IMG/VR virus record: IMGVR_UViG_3300028844_005216 | Coordinates: 20,269 to 84,268 of that record | Length of the DNA stretch: 64,000 nucleotides | Reading direction: 5' to 3' (one strand) | DNA from: a virus | The notes under the pieces: generated by a model | Told to the model about the DNA's origin: nothing | The model's input: the letters and a program-made list of their open reading frames with translations, nothing else | The model's database searches: none | Translations under genes and position numbers: made by a program | In this document: positions 1-7,007 of the stretch, in pieces | How positions within the stretch are numbered: position 1 is the stretch's first letter | Layout: every line of letters starts with the position of its first letter

Positions 1-1
1 A

Positions 2-616
2 GAAGAAGCAAAGCCGACTCCAGCGTCAAAGGCACCAGAAGAGAAGAAATTGAGTAGAGACGAACAACTGCTACAGGATTTAGACGAACAAACTGGTGTT
101 CCAAAGTTTTTGCTTAAAAAACATAAAGAAGAATATATTGAAGACGAAGATGAAAGAGGCCGACTTGGCGCTATGTACAGAACCAACCGCAGTCCCACGG
201 GTGACAATATAATGTGGGACAAGGAAAACAAGCAGTATAAGAAAGATACAAGAACCGATGATGAAAGAAAACTCTCTAATGAAGTAGATGAATTTAATAG
301 AGCATCAACGGAAAGTCTAAATTCTCCCGAAGCGGTAAAAAAACGGGAAGAAGCGATGGCGCGGGAAAATGAAATGCTTCGTGCAGAATACGAAGCGGAT
401 CTCATGAATTCTGGAAAAGACCCAAGAGGAGCAGCCGCAGCCAATATCCAAAATGCAGGAGTCGAGTCTGGAGCGGGTGGTGGTGGAGGCGGATCAACCG
501 TTGTAATTGATCAAAAAGATCAGAGTGTGAGCCAAGCTGCAAGCAATCTTGTTCCGATGCCATTCCACACTCAAACTGATCCAGCAATGGCTCAAAGCGC
601 AAACGTAGACCTTTAG
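2..616 (+). CDS. C-terminal part of a probable virion structural protein (5' truncated by window)
   Basis: The reading frame is open from base 2, so the gene starts before the window; the in-window TTG at 50 is not needed as a start. The visible 204 residues are charged and helix-prone (many Glu/Lys/Arg), followed by a Gly-rich hinge (six Gly in a row) and a short tail with STVVIDQ, PMPFHT and SANVDL. Long charged bodies ending in a Gly linker and a small beta-like tail are common at the C-termini of T4-like phage tail or baseplate proteins, including tape-measure-like proteins. That role is inference from composition and from the downstream late-type gene. No catalytic motif is seen. Confidence 0.6.
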   Translation, partial: EEAKPTPASKAPEEKKLSRDEQLLQDLDEQTGVPKFLLKKHKEEYIEDEDERGRLGAMYRTNRSPTGDNIMWDKENKQYKKDTRTDDERKLSNEVDEFNRASTESLNSPEAVKKREEAMARENEMLRAEYEADLMNSGKDPRGAAAANIQNAGVESGAGGGGGGSTVVIDQKDQSVSQAASNLVPMPFHTQTDPAMAQSANVDL

Positions 617-618
617 TC

Positions 619-1125
619 ATGCCTTGGTTTAGTTTCTTACAACCAATCGAAACGTGGGAAAACTCAGAGCCACCGGACCCAGAGACTTGGCAATTTATAA
701 TGCAGGAACCTGATGCAAATGGGTGGCCGTCTAACCAAACAAATGTTCCGATCATAGCAGAATCATTCTACTTAAATTGTAACGAATCTTTTGTAGAAAA
801 CTTTTGTTATGATGAATTGAGGAAAAAAACAGACGAGATCGACCCATTTCTCGATCCCGCACAATCAGAAATAGATTACTGTGTTACCGTAAACTTGAAC
901 AGGTGTGTTGAGGTATTCACAGATGATCTTCCATATCAAAATGGGTGGTTACAGGCAAGATCATGTGATATAAATCAAGCATCATGCTCACGCTGGTCAA
1001 AAGCCACAGTCGTTTCTGAACCAAGTTTTGCCCTTACATTAACAGTAGTAATTTTGGGTATCGCAGTTTTTCGTATGTTGAAAAACAAAAAGCCCCCCAC
1101 GCCGAAACGCGAGGGGCTTTTTTAG
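619..1125 (+). CDS. Cys-containing protein with C-terminal PEP-CTERM-like membrane tail
   Basis: 168 residues starting 2 nt after the preceding stop, so probably co-transcribed. The body holds six cysteines (NCN, FCY, YCV, RCV, SCD, SCS), suggesting a disulfide-stabilised domain if it is exported. The C-terminus reads SEPS, then a hydrophobic stretch ALTLTVVILGIAVF, then RMLKNKK. This is the order Glu-Pro / single TM helix / basic cluster seen in PEP-CTERM (exosortase) sorting tails. No N-terminal signal peptide is visible, which argues against classical export, so a tail-anchored membrane protein is the alternative. The last codons form one arm of a terminator hairpin. Family not recognised. 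Confidence 0.7.
   Translation: MPWFSFLQPIETWENSEPPDPETWQFIMQEPDANGWPSNQTNVPIIAESFYLNCNESFVENFCYDELRKKTDEIDPFLDPAQSEIDYCVTVNLNRCVEVFTDDLPYQNGWLQARSCDINQASCSRWSKATVVSEPSFALTLTVVILGIAVFRMLKNKKPPTPKREGLF
1087..1123. terminator. Bidirectional intrinsic terminator between converging genes
   Basis: AAAAAGCCCC (1087-1096) pairs with GGGGCTTTTTT (1113-1123), giving a GC stem with A and T tracts on both sides. It can therefore end transcription from the plus-strand gene and from the minus-strand side. It lies inside the last codons of the plus-strand gene and 15 bp from the gp32 stop. Confidence 0.85.
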
Positions 1126-1137
1126 TCGAAGACTATA

Positions 1138-2001
1138 TTAAACGTCTTCTGCCAACTTCTTGAAATAATCAAGACCACCATCGGACTCATCAGCCGAAAC
1201 CGACTCTTGGTAATTCGCAACAGGCTCATCAAAAGATTCTGTTGCTGACGTGGAAACGTCAGACCCACCAATAACAAGCTCAAAGCGAGTCTTCAGATCT
1301 TCATACGACTTGAACTGATCAGGTGCAATCAATTCTTGGAGTGAATGTTGCGTGTTCCAAACACGCTCAAGCTCACCATCGTCGTCGAAAAGCGCAGAAG
1401 AAGAATCAAACTCCGACTTATCATATGATCGGAATCCTTCCTTTTTGCGAGCGCGGAGTCTGAAGTTGCACCCATTCCAAAGGTCAAAAGGATTCACTGG
1501 AGTCTCATCCTCAAAAGACGGCTTCATCTTATCGTCGAGAAGATCGAAAATAGACTTACCATACTTGAAGAGAAAAACCTTTCCCTCATTTTCCGGGTTG
1601 GCAGGATCGCTAACAACAAAAATGTTAGAGATGTACTTGCTCTGACGCTTCTGCTTTCGCGCAACGTCCTTATCAGATTCAATACCAGAGTTCCACTTCT
1701 GGGAATTGTATTCCGAAACCGGATCATCCTTACCGAGAGTAGTTAGAGAGTTCTCGATATACCATCCACCAGTCGGACCCTGAAAAGCATGTTGAAAGAG
1801 TCGAACCCACGGAACAGTTTCACCCTTTGATGCAGGAAGAAACCGAATGATCGCATGACCATTCTGAGACTTATCCACATCCAACTTCCAATACCGATCA
1901 TCCTCGTAAGAAGTCTTGCTATTAATCTTTCCAAGCTCTGCGGAAAGGTCATTCAAGCTACTTGCGCTTGTCTTCTTGAGTTGGCTAAATGATGCTGACA
2001 T
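1138..2001 (-). CDS. 32: T4 gp32-like single-stranded DNA-binding protein
   Basis: 287 residues, close to T4 gp32 (301). Coats ssDNA in replication, recombination and repair and organises the replisome. The order matches T4: Ser-rich N-terminus, YWKLDVD...NGHAIIRFLP (about 38-56), GGWYIENS (78-85), NIFVVSDPANPENEGKVF (about 126-143), KSYEDLKTRFE, and an acidic C-terminal tail (SADESDGGLDYFKKLAEDV). The stretch equivalent to the T4 zinc finger (C-x9-C-x2-C) reads NSLTTLGKDDPVSEYN and has no cysteine, so the zinc site is absent. The start is set by GAGG 8 nt upstream. An A-tract leader precedes it and is a likely autoregulatory site. Confidence 0.95.
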   Translation of the reverse strand: MSASFSQLKKTSASSLNDLSAELGKINSKTSYEDDRYWKLDVDKSQNGHAIIRFLPASKGETVPWVRLFQHAFQGPTGGWYIENSLTTLGKDDPVSEYNSQKWNSGIESDKDVARKQKRQSKYISNIFVVSDPANPENEGKVFLFKYGKSIFDLLDDKMKPSFEDETPVNPFDLWNGCNFRLRARKKEGFRSYDKSEFDSSSALFDDDGELERVWNTQHSLQELIAPDQFKSYEDLKTRFELVIGGSDVSTSATESFDEPVANYQESVSADESDGGLDYFKKLAEDV

Positions 2002-2008
2002 AATATTA

Positions 2009-2050
2009 CCTCGTTTTTTTTTATTTTTTTTTATTTTTTTTTTATTTTTT
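2009..2050 (-). promoter_or_regulatory. SD and A-tract leader of gene 32 (probable translational operator)
   Basis: On the coding strand the leader runs A6-T-A10-T-A9-T-A9, then CGAGG and the ATG at 2001. T4 gp32 represses its own mRNA by cooperative binding along an unstructured A/U-rich leader that ends at the Shine-Dalgarno. The homopolymeric leader here is the same idea in extreme form. No clear upstream pseudoknot was found. The interrupting T residues are 10-11 nt apart, so the DNA could also be curved. Confidence 0.6.
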
Positions 2051-2150
2051 AGTGTATAGTTGTTTTTTTTCTTAATGCTTTATATATATCTAAATCATCT
2101 TCCTCCTCAGAATCTTCATGATTATCATTTGTAGGTCGATACCAAATCAA
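2049..2150 (-). CDS. Possible small acidic protein (33 aa, TTG start)
   Basis: A short frame overlapping the end of the next upstream ORF by 26 nt in another phase and ending at the start of the gp32 A-tract leader. The translation has a protein-like acidic core (NDNHEDSEEEDDLDIY) and a basic end (ALRKKTTIH). The TTG start lacks a strong Shine-Dalgarno. It could be translationally coupled, or it could mark an ancestral frameshift of the coiled-coil gene upstream. Family unknown. Confidence 0.35.
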   Translation of the reverse strand: MIWYRPTNDNHEDSEEEDDLDIYKALRKKTTIH

Positions 2151-2322
2151 CAGACTCGATCACGGTATCTCTTAGTTTTGTATTCTCTTCTTCAAGATCC
2201 AAAATCATGTGCTTTTGCAATACCACCATATCCTCTAAATCACTAACGCGCTTACGAAATGAAAAACTCTGTTTAATTCTACTAGAGAATCTTATAATCA
2301 TATTTTTAAATGACACTAGCAA
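2125..2322 (-). CDS. Small coiled-coil protein
   Basis: Up to 65 residues. The middle (RVSDLEDMVVLQKHMILDLEEENTK region, about 24-50) has heptad-like spacing of Leu/Val/Met and acidic residues, predicting a coiled coil, after a basic amphipathic N-terminus. The first possible start (TTG 2322) overlaps the end of gene 59 by 17 nt; an ATG at 2301 would remove the overlap but lacks a good SD. It lies between genes 59 and 32, which suggests a replication-linked accessory role, but no function is recognised. Confidence 0.55.
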   Translation of the reverse strand: MLVSFKNMIIRFSSRIKQSFSFRKRVSDLEDMVVLQKHMILDLEEENTKLRDTVIESVDLVSTYK

Positions 2323-2947
2323 ATTCCTTCCAAAGTATTTCCTTGAACTTATTGCGCTGAGACACGCTGAAGTTTAGAAATGGCGTATATTTAATACACA
2401 TGTGATAAAAATCATCCCATATAACATCCCCACTCAACTCACGTTCCCAATGTCTAAAGCACCCCAAAACCAAATCAACACCAATAAGAGTTTCTAACGA
2501 AATTGTTCCCTCTGTGTGAAATTCAAATAGCTGCGGGTACTCATCGGACTTAGTAAGAAACAATTGATTGAAATCCTGATCGACTTGTTGCAAATGGTTC
2601 ATGTTCGACTTAATGGAGAGTATATCAGACTGGAACTGATAAGTCAATGATTGTTTCATCTTTTTCCAATCAAGATATGTTTTTTCACACGCAGCATTTT
2701 TCGCAAGTTCCCCAATCCAAATATCCCGGTTTTTAATTAAATTGGAGACGTAGAATATAATCAACTCATCTCCCTCATATTTGCGGGACACCTTCTCGAA
2801 GAAAAATCGGTCTTTCTTTGTCTTAAAGGTATTTAGGTTAGAACGAACCTTTCCTTTATATTTGAAGAAGTCATAAGAGGTGCTTGTAAAATGTTGCTTC
2901 ATAGCGATAAACTTATTGTAAGCATTAAACGCTGTTGCTTCGGACAT
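2306..2947 (-). CDS. 59: T4 gp59-like replicative helicase loader
   Basis: 213 residues (T4 gp59 is 217). Loads gp41 helicase onto gp32-coated forked DNA. Conserved pieces in T4 order: AYNKFIAMKQHF near the N-terminus, KKDRFFFEKVSRKY (about 44-57), LIIFYVSNLIKNRDIWIGEL (about 61-80), and a C-terminal helical half with SLETLIGVDLVLGCF. It sits between gp33 and gp32 genes as in many marine T4-like phages. Overall helical and basic, as in the family. Confidence 0.85.
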   Translation of the reverse strand: MSEATAFNAYNKFIAMKQHFTSTSYDFFKYKGKVRSNLNTFKTKKDRFFFEKVSRKYEGDELIIFYVSNLIKNRDIWIGELAKNAACEKTYLDWKKMKQSLTYQFQSDILSIKSNMNHLQQVDQDFNQLFLTKSDEYPQLFEFHTEGTISLETLIGVDLVLGCFRHWERELSGDVIWDDFYHMCIKYTPFLNFSVSQRNKFKEILWKEFASVI

Positions 2948-2955
2948 TTTGTCTC

Positions 2956-3198
2956 CTACAGAGGCAATTTTGAACGTCGTGGTAAGAAGTTTAGATCTCG
3001 GGCTTCCGCCTCAACCTTAGCTTTAATGTTTTTGTTCAGAAGACCCGCTGCCTTTTCTGGTTCAATATTTCTTTTGTTCGCATTGAACACGATTGCATCC
3101 ATGTAAGATAGTTTTTCATTGTAAACTATATGTTCCACTTCCATAGAGAAAGTGTTTGAAAGTTCCCTTTTACTCAACATGATAATTTCCTCACTCAT
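2956..3198 (-). CDS. 33: gp33-like late-transcription co-activator
   Basis: 80 residues. In T4, gp33 binds the RNA polymerase beta flap and links the sliding clamp to late promoters. The segment SMEVEHIVYNEKLSYMDAIV, then NIEPEKAAGLLNKNIKAKVE and DLNFLPRRSKLPL, fits the short gp33 version of marine T4-like phages, including the hydrophobic clamp-binding C-terminus ending in LPL. The start codon overlaps the SleB-like stop by 8 nt (ATGAGTGA). Its presence agrees with the TATAAATA-type late promoters in the window. Confidence 0.7.
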   Translation of the reverse strand: MSEEIIMLSKRELSNTFSMEVEHIVYNEKLSYMDAIVFNANKRNIEPEKAAGLLNKNIKAKVEAEARDLNFLPRRSKLPL

Positions 3199-3757
3199 AA
3201 AAAATGTGTTGATCTATTTGTGCAACCTGCTGCATACGCTTCGACCAGCCCGGACTAACATAGTCAGCGTGATAGTGCATAACATCATCGAAGTTAATAA
3301 ACTCTGCCCGTCCTTCTAAAATATCCTTAGCAAGTTTCTGGGATGTCTCCCATGCTCGATCATCCCTTGGGACATCAGACTTCCCATCATCCACCCAAGA
3401 AAACTGACTCTTCTGATTGACCACTTCACAAATCGTATTAGGGTATCGTTCGCTGGCAACACGATTCATAACCACCAAACCAACTGCGAGCTTTCCGATA
3501 GAAGATTGATTCCCTGCCTCAAAGTAGATGTTACGAGAAAGACAATCTAAGTCTTGAACATTATAATTAACATAACGCTTCTCGCTATTAGTCTTCTTGC
3601 GTGGTCTTGATACGTTCATGTGAATGTGGGTGTGTGTGACCGATCTCTCCTTTTCTACGATTGTTTCACTTGACCAATTTTGACCCACAACAAAACCAAT
3701 ACACACAAATACCAAAAAAGCCATAAGAGCAATAGTTGTTTCTATAAAGGTCTTCAT
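3191..3757 (-). CDS. SleB-type cell-wall hydrolase (membrane-anchored)
   Basis: 188 residues. A hydrophobic N-terminal segment (about 8-25) serves as signal anchor, followed by a basic linker and a Hydrolase_2/SleB domain from about residue 65. Family hallmarks: LSRNIYFEAGNQ with the catalytic-type Glu80, then VGLVVMNRV, CEVVNQKSQFSW and DVMHYHADYVSPGW. It should cut peptidoglycan glycan strands, from the periplasm given the anchor. T4 uses a different lysozyme, so this is the candidate endolysin or a virion/exclusion hydrolase. SD-preceded ATG at 3757. Confidence 0.85.
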   Translation of the reverse strand: MKTFIETTIALMAFLVFVCIGFVVGQNWSSETIVEKERSVTHTHIHMNVSRPRKKTNSEKRYVNYNVQDLDCLSRNIYFEAGNQSSIGKLAVGLVVMNRVASERYPNTICEVVNQKSQFSWVDDGKSDVPRDDRAWETSQKLAKDILEGRAEFINFDDVMHYHADYVSPGWSKRMQQVAQIDQHIFYE

Positions 3758-3761
3758 AACC

Positions 3762-3902
3762 TTACCTCACAAAAAGATCCCAAAGGAAATCGAAAACAGC
3801 AACACCGACGAAAATCATTATGAGTGGGTCGTTGTATACGGAAAGAAAAACTCCCCACCAGTCTGTATCAGTCCAACTCCATCCATGCTTATACCATTTC
3901 AT
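3762..3902 (-). CDS. Small Trp-rich membrane protein (46 aa)
   Basis: Short ORF ending 4 nt before the SleB-like start. It begins MKWYKHGWSWTDTDWWGVF, and its second half is strongly hydrophobic (NDPLIMIFVGVAVFDFLW), predicting one TM helix with a short charged end. AAGAGGT sits 7 nt before the ATG, and the start overlaps the upstream nuclease gene by 14 nt. Its place directly before a cell-wall hydrolase makes a lysis-accessory role possible, but no family is recognised. Confidence 0.7.
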   Translation of the reverse strand: MKWYKHGWSWTDTDWWGVFLSVYNDPLIMIFVGVAVFDFLWDLFVR

Positions 3903-4566
3903 CTCTATACCTCTTGATCGTATCTTTCAACGGCTGAATCCAATCTTTGACTGGAGAGGGGAACGCTTGCATCTTTGGCATGTTGCCAGCAACAGAAATC
4001 AAAATAAGACCATGATCAATTTTAATTCCTGTCAACTCTTCATACATAACTGAATAACCAGCACACTGCATATAGTAATTTGAAATCCAATTTTCCCTCT
4101 TTGGTTTAGCAGAAGTCTTAAAGTCAATGATCGCAGGAATCCCCATCCATTCACCAATCAAATCAACCCTTCCAGCAATACCCAATGAAACAGAATAAAG
4201 AGGAACCTCTACATGATAAACCTTCGTGAGATATTTTTCCAAACTCGGTTTCAGAACATTGAACATTTCGATTGATGTGGGCTGTTGATTCGTGATCAGT
4301 TGCTCTTCATTGTTCACGAACCGTTCGCACAAATCATGGACTTCGTTTCCGCGAAAGCGTGCTTTCAAAGAAACACTATCTGCTTCTTCAGTTCCGACCC
4401 GCTTCCTCCACTTTGCAATAGAATCTTTTGAATTGACAGAGAGAACCGAAGTGATGCTAGGACACAAAACCCCCGGCTCCACCTCATAAAATCTGTCTCC
4501 ATTATTATAAGAAACACTTAACGGTGAATACTTCAAATTAATTGGGGGCTCATGTACGAACGGCAT
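3889..4566 (-). CDS. PD-(D/E)XK nuclease of the RecB/Cas4-like family
   Basis: 225 residues. The RecB-type nuclease motifs are present in order: His77 (GNEVHDLCE), Glu120 (HVEVPLY), Asp135 in GRVD, Asp148-x-Lys150 in IIDFKTS, and the QxxxY motif Q167-Y171 (QCAGY). Such proteins are metal-dependent DNA exonucleases used in recombination, repair or host-DNA degradation. No Cys cluster is visible, so it is not the iron-sulfur Cas4 type. It lies in a replication/repair operon between a zinc-ribbon gene and the membrane ORF. Confidence 0.85.
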   Translation of the reverse strand: MPFVHEPPINLKYSPLSVSYNNGDRFYEVEPGVLCPSITSVLSVNSKDSIAKWRKRVGTEEADSVSLKARFRGNEVHDLCERFVNNEEQLITNQQPTSIEMFNVLKPSLEKYLTKVYHVEVPLYSVSLGIAGRVDLIGEWMGIPAIIDFKTSAKPKRENWISNYYMQCAGYSVMYEELTGIKIDHGLILISVAGNMPKMQAFPSPVKDWIQPLKDTIKRYRDEMV

Positions 4567-4567
4567 A

Positions 4568-4930
4568 TCACTCTCCTACTCTTGGTTTACCCTTTAATTT
4601 ATCATGAACTGTGGTCTTAATTTCATGCTTAGTCAACGGCTTCTGTTTAGTCTTTTCCCGATTTTCTAACCGACCTTCTATCTCGTATCGTGTTCCCTTA
4701 ATACCACTAGCTTCATTAATTTTGGCAACCACTTCATTATATGAATTATCGGGTTTTGTTATACCAAGGTTAACAGAATCTCCTATCATAACATTACCAA
4801 GCAATTGTCGAACAGAATCTTCACCACATTCAGGACAACCATTATCTATAGGAATCTTACGGTCGGCGATCCGATGAACTTCAGTAAATCCGCTGCCACA
4901 TGACTCACACTCGTAATCATACCAAGGCAT
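4568..4930 (-). CDS. FmdB-type zinc-ribbon protein
   Basis: 120 residues. The start [15 protein letters not shown] and then CPECG at about residues 32-36 match the FmdB-family regulatory zinc ribbon (MPxYdYxCxxCg...CPxCg). The rest is polar with no second domain recognised. The start overlaps the stop of the neighbouring paralogue gene, implying coupled translation. Such ribbons are of unknown function in phages; nucleic-acid or RNA polymerase binding is plausible inference only. Confidence 0.8.
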   Translation of the reverse strand: MPWYDYECESCGSGFTEVHRIADRKIPIDNGCPECGEDSVRQLLGNVMIGDSVNLGITKPDNSYNEVVAKINEASGIKGTRYEIEGRLENREKTKQKPLTKHEIKTTVHDKLKGKPRVGE

Positions 4931-5154
4931 CAGTACCCATCCTTATACCAACCTTTGCCCTTGAGGACAAAACTGGTGTTGGAAATTAATCGTTTGACTG
5001 GCGCTTTACAGCACTCATCGACCAAAATAGAATCTGGCGGCGGGATATCTCCCGCACCATCATGAACTGGACAGCACTCAAGAGGCTCTTCTTTAATTCC
5101 TTGCCAATACTCAAACACATGCCCGTCTTCACACTCATAGTCATACCTCGGCAT
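4930..5154 (-). CDS. FmdB-type zinc-ribbon protein, paralogue of the next gene
   Basis: 74 residues. It begins [14 protein letters not shown], the FmdB-like opening, with later cysteine pairs ECCP and DECC instead of CPxCg. The C-terminus [22 protein letters not shown] closely follows the usual FmdB ending (rrlis..sf.lkGsGWy..dY). Start and stop overlap both neighbours. Tandem duplication and divergence of an FmdB-like gene is the simplest explanation for the pair. Confidence 0.8.
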   Translation of the reverse strand: MPRYDYECEDGHVFEYWQGIKEEPLECCPVHDGAGDIPPPDSILVDECCKAPVKRLISNTSFVLKGKGWYKDGY

Positions 5155-5344
5155 TCTTTTTTGCCTTGCGCTTTCGCTTCTGAGGTTTTTCCCCAGAGTC
5201 AGCCTTAACGCCAGCGTCTTTACGACGCTTCAGCCATCGCTGAATATTTTCGTTATAATCCTCGGCAATTTCAATTGCCTCATCAAGAGAAACGATACCC
5301 CTCTTCACCTTCTGGCGAAGACCCATCTTATTTTCATCAGACAT
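5141..5344 (-). CDS. Small basic protein of unknown function
   Basis: 67 residues from the ATG at 5344 ([13 protein letters not shown]), chosen because it overlaps the upstream stop by 8 nt; longer in-frame starts run deep into that gene. A helical N-terminal half ([23 protein letters not shown]) is followed by a strongly basic tail ([16 protein letters not shown]). Nucleic-acid binding is likely from charge, but no family is recognised. Same operon as the FmdB-like pair. Confidence 0.65.
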   Translation of the reverse strand: MSDENKMGLRQKVKRGIVSLDEAIEIAEDYNENIQRWLKRRKDAGVKADSGEKPQKRKRKAKKNAEV

Positions 5345-5540
5345 CGAAAATGTCCTCCTCAATTTTAAGTTCAATAGAATCAACAAAGCCTTCAACAAAT
5401 CCACGATTCTTGATCCCAAACTCTACATTCGCTTTACCAACAACATAATCCTTTAGATTATTACCCCTGTAACCAGAAACAATTCCGTCGTTTATAAGAT
5501 TAGAAAGAAGAATGCACCGTTCACTAACTCTATTACCCAT
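5337..5540 (-). CDS. Small conserved-looking protein, unknown
   Basis: 67 residues, start codon sharing one base with the upstream stop (5540). Sequence has LLSNLINDGIVSGYRGNN and an amphipathic Val/Phe-rich C-terminal half ending in acidic [14 protein letters not shown]. No TM segment, cysteine pair or known motif. Tight packing within the operon supports it being real. Confidence 0.6.
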   Translation of the reverse strand: MGNRVSERCILLSNLINDGIVSGYRGNNLKDYVVGKANVEFGIKNRGFVEGFVDSIELKIEEDIFDV

Positions 5541-5842
5541 TATATATCTCCCAAATTCCAGTCACAATTATTGCCCCAATCAAAATCAATTTTCAATTTT
5601 CTTTGTATTTTTTTCAAACTCCTTTGGTGCAATTGGTTTCTCTTGTAGTAACTCAAATGCGTTAATTTACAAGACTCCACAATGGACTGCAATTCTTCAA
5701 AACTGAGATTGACTAAAGTTTCAAAAAGTTCACTTCGAGATTCCTTCTCAATCAAAAATTCTAAAGGATTTACATCATAGCTAGGAAGACATCTAGCCTG
5801 TTGAAGATTAGACCAATACAAATCCTCGATCGAGGCTAACAT
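5540..5842 (-). CDS. Hypothetical helical protein
   Basis: 100 residues. Mostly helical and charged (SFEELQSIVESCKL; YYKRNQLHQRSLKKIQRKLK) with a short Trp-containing end (DFDWGNNCDWNLGDI). The start overlaps the upstream zinc-ribbon gene by 35 nt. No family recognised; a small soluble phage accessory protein. Confidence 0.6.
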   Translation of the reverse strand: MLASIEDLYWSNLQQARCLPSYDVNPLEFLIEKESRSELFETLVNLSFEELQSIVESCKLTHLSYYKRNQLHQRSLKKIQRKLKIDFDWGNNCDWNLGDI

Positions 5843-6119
5843 CTAAACGACCCTTTTCTTTCTGATCAAAACAGTCAGGACAAGCATACTTGGCTTCCGA
5901 ATGCATTCGATCATAATCTTTGTCAAGAACGATTCGTCTCACTGCATAAGTTTCCTGATTGCAGAAATCACATACATACAACTCTTCACTAAATTCCTCC
6001 AACAAATCCATAGAGTTGGGTCGCGAATCATGCCTGCGAAGCCTGCGATCTCTCATTGGACCCGCAGAATTTCTAAAATGGGCACTAACAGCGTTCCAGT
6101 TTCTATTATTGGTATTCAT
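5808..6119 (-). CDS. Small zinc-ribbon protein
   Basis: 103 residues. Arg/Asn-rich N-terminus followed by CDFC (about residues 50-53) and CPDC (about 80-83), the paired knuckles of a zinc ribbon. The C-terminus overlaps the next gene by 35 nt, and its start overlaps the upstream gene by 14 nt. A nucleic-acid-binding or protein-contact role is inferred from the ribbon; the family is not recognised. Confidence 0.65.
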   Translation of the reverse strand: MNTNNRNWNAVSAHFRNSAGPMRDRRLRRHDSRPNSMDLLEEFSEELYVCDFCNQETYAVRRIVLDKDYDRMHSEAKYACPDCFDQKEKGRLDVSLDRGFVLV

Positions 6120-6504
6120 TTCCCAACTCGTTTTGTTGTTTTGTTAATGATGCATTCAAAATATGACCTTCTCCACAATGTGAACATCTCTCATGCACCT
6201 CAACGCCGGAAGCAGGTTTGATCATAACTTGATGATCAATAATCTCATCCAAAATAAGACCACTCTCAACCAAAGTTTCCATTGTGGAATTCATTCCATC
6301 CTCGTTTCCCCTGCTCCAAGAATTGAAAGCAATAAGTATTGCCATGCCTGCCATAAATCCAATAATAAGCACAGACTCTAGAATGCTAAGTGAGCTGTAT
6401 GAAAGGAATAAAATAAACCCAACCGTTGCTAGGTAAGGAAACCATACATCAAGAAAAAATGTATACCAGTTCGTCAATGTTCTCGTCTCTACTTGGTCGC
6501 TCAT
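6106..6504 (-). CDS. Two-TM membrane protein with C-terminal Cys/His knuckle
   Basis: 132 residues from ATG 6504 (MSDQVETRT); a longer in-frame start at 6582 would overlap the upstream kinase gene much more. Two hydrophobic helices are visible (about 18-37 and 44-60: FPYLATVGFILFL; VLIIGFMAGMAILIAF), then a soluble acidic part with RCSHCGEGH near residues 105-113, which could bind a metal. Inner-membrane location is likely. No family recognised. Confidence 0.6.
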   Translation of the reverse strand: MSDQVETRTLTNWYTFFLDVWFPYLATVGFILFLSYSSLSILESVLIIGFMAGMAILIAFNSWSRGNEDGMNSTMETLVESGLILDEIIDHQVMIKPASGVEVHERCSHCGEGHILNASLTKQQNELGNEYQ

Positions 6505-6997
6505 AATTATTCTTTGCCTCTTCAATCTGCTCAAAACTACAGCCCCTAAGCCGGAGTTCTTCGTCAGAGAGTTCCCATGCAATCACAACCTTGTGGTATG
6601 CATCAGGAAACATTCCAAGAATTTTGTTTCTTTCTAATATAGTCAAATTTGTGTAATCGAAAATAAAAGACTCTCTTTGTTTAATCCGCTTGCGAACATC
6701 ACGCATCTCTCGTGACATGGTTAACATTCCATTTTTAAACAAATCATGATCAATGATATTTAGCTCAGCCGTTGGATCAACTGTGCTTTTTTTTCCAGAC
6801 TCAGACCCACGAACTTGAAGACCGCTGGTTTCAATAAACCGCGACTTTCCGCATCCACGAGGACCGACTAATACATTCAAAGACGGTCCCTCTAGAGAAT
6901 TTAACCAATCATCAATATCATTATCATCGGGCCAACCTCTGTGTATCTGTAAATCGTAAGGTTTGTTTAATACACTACTCATACCGTTAATATCCAT
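6449..6997 (-). CDS. P-loop kinase / polynucleotide-kinase-like ATPase
   Basis: 182 residues. Walker A GPRGCGKS at about 45-52. Downstream, FIFDYTNLT followed by a helix and KVVIAWELSDEELRLR resembles the AAA_33/T4 PNK-like kinase pattern (DnTNL..., then the lid region with Arg). Likely phosphorylates a nucleic-acid end or small molecule; the substrate cannot be read from sequence. No SD precedes either candidate ATG (6997 or 6982), and a folded RNA ends 10 nt upstream, so expression may be controlled by that structure. Confidence 0.7.
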   Translation of the reverse strand: MDINGMSSVLNKPYDLQIHRGWPDDNDIDDWLNSLEGPSLNVLVGPRGCGKSRFIETSGLQVRGSESGKKSTVDPTAELNIIDHDLFKNGMLTMSREMRDVRKRIKQRESFIFDYTNLTILERNKILGMFPDAYHKVVIAWELSDEELRLRGCSFEQIEEAKNNYERPSRDENIDELVYIFS

Positions 6998-7007
6998 CTA
7001 TAATAAA

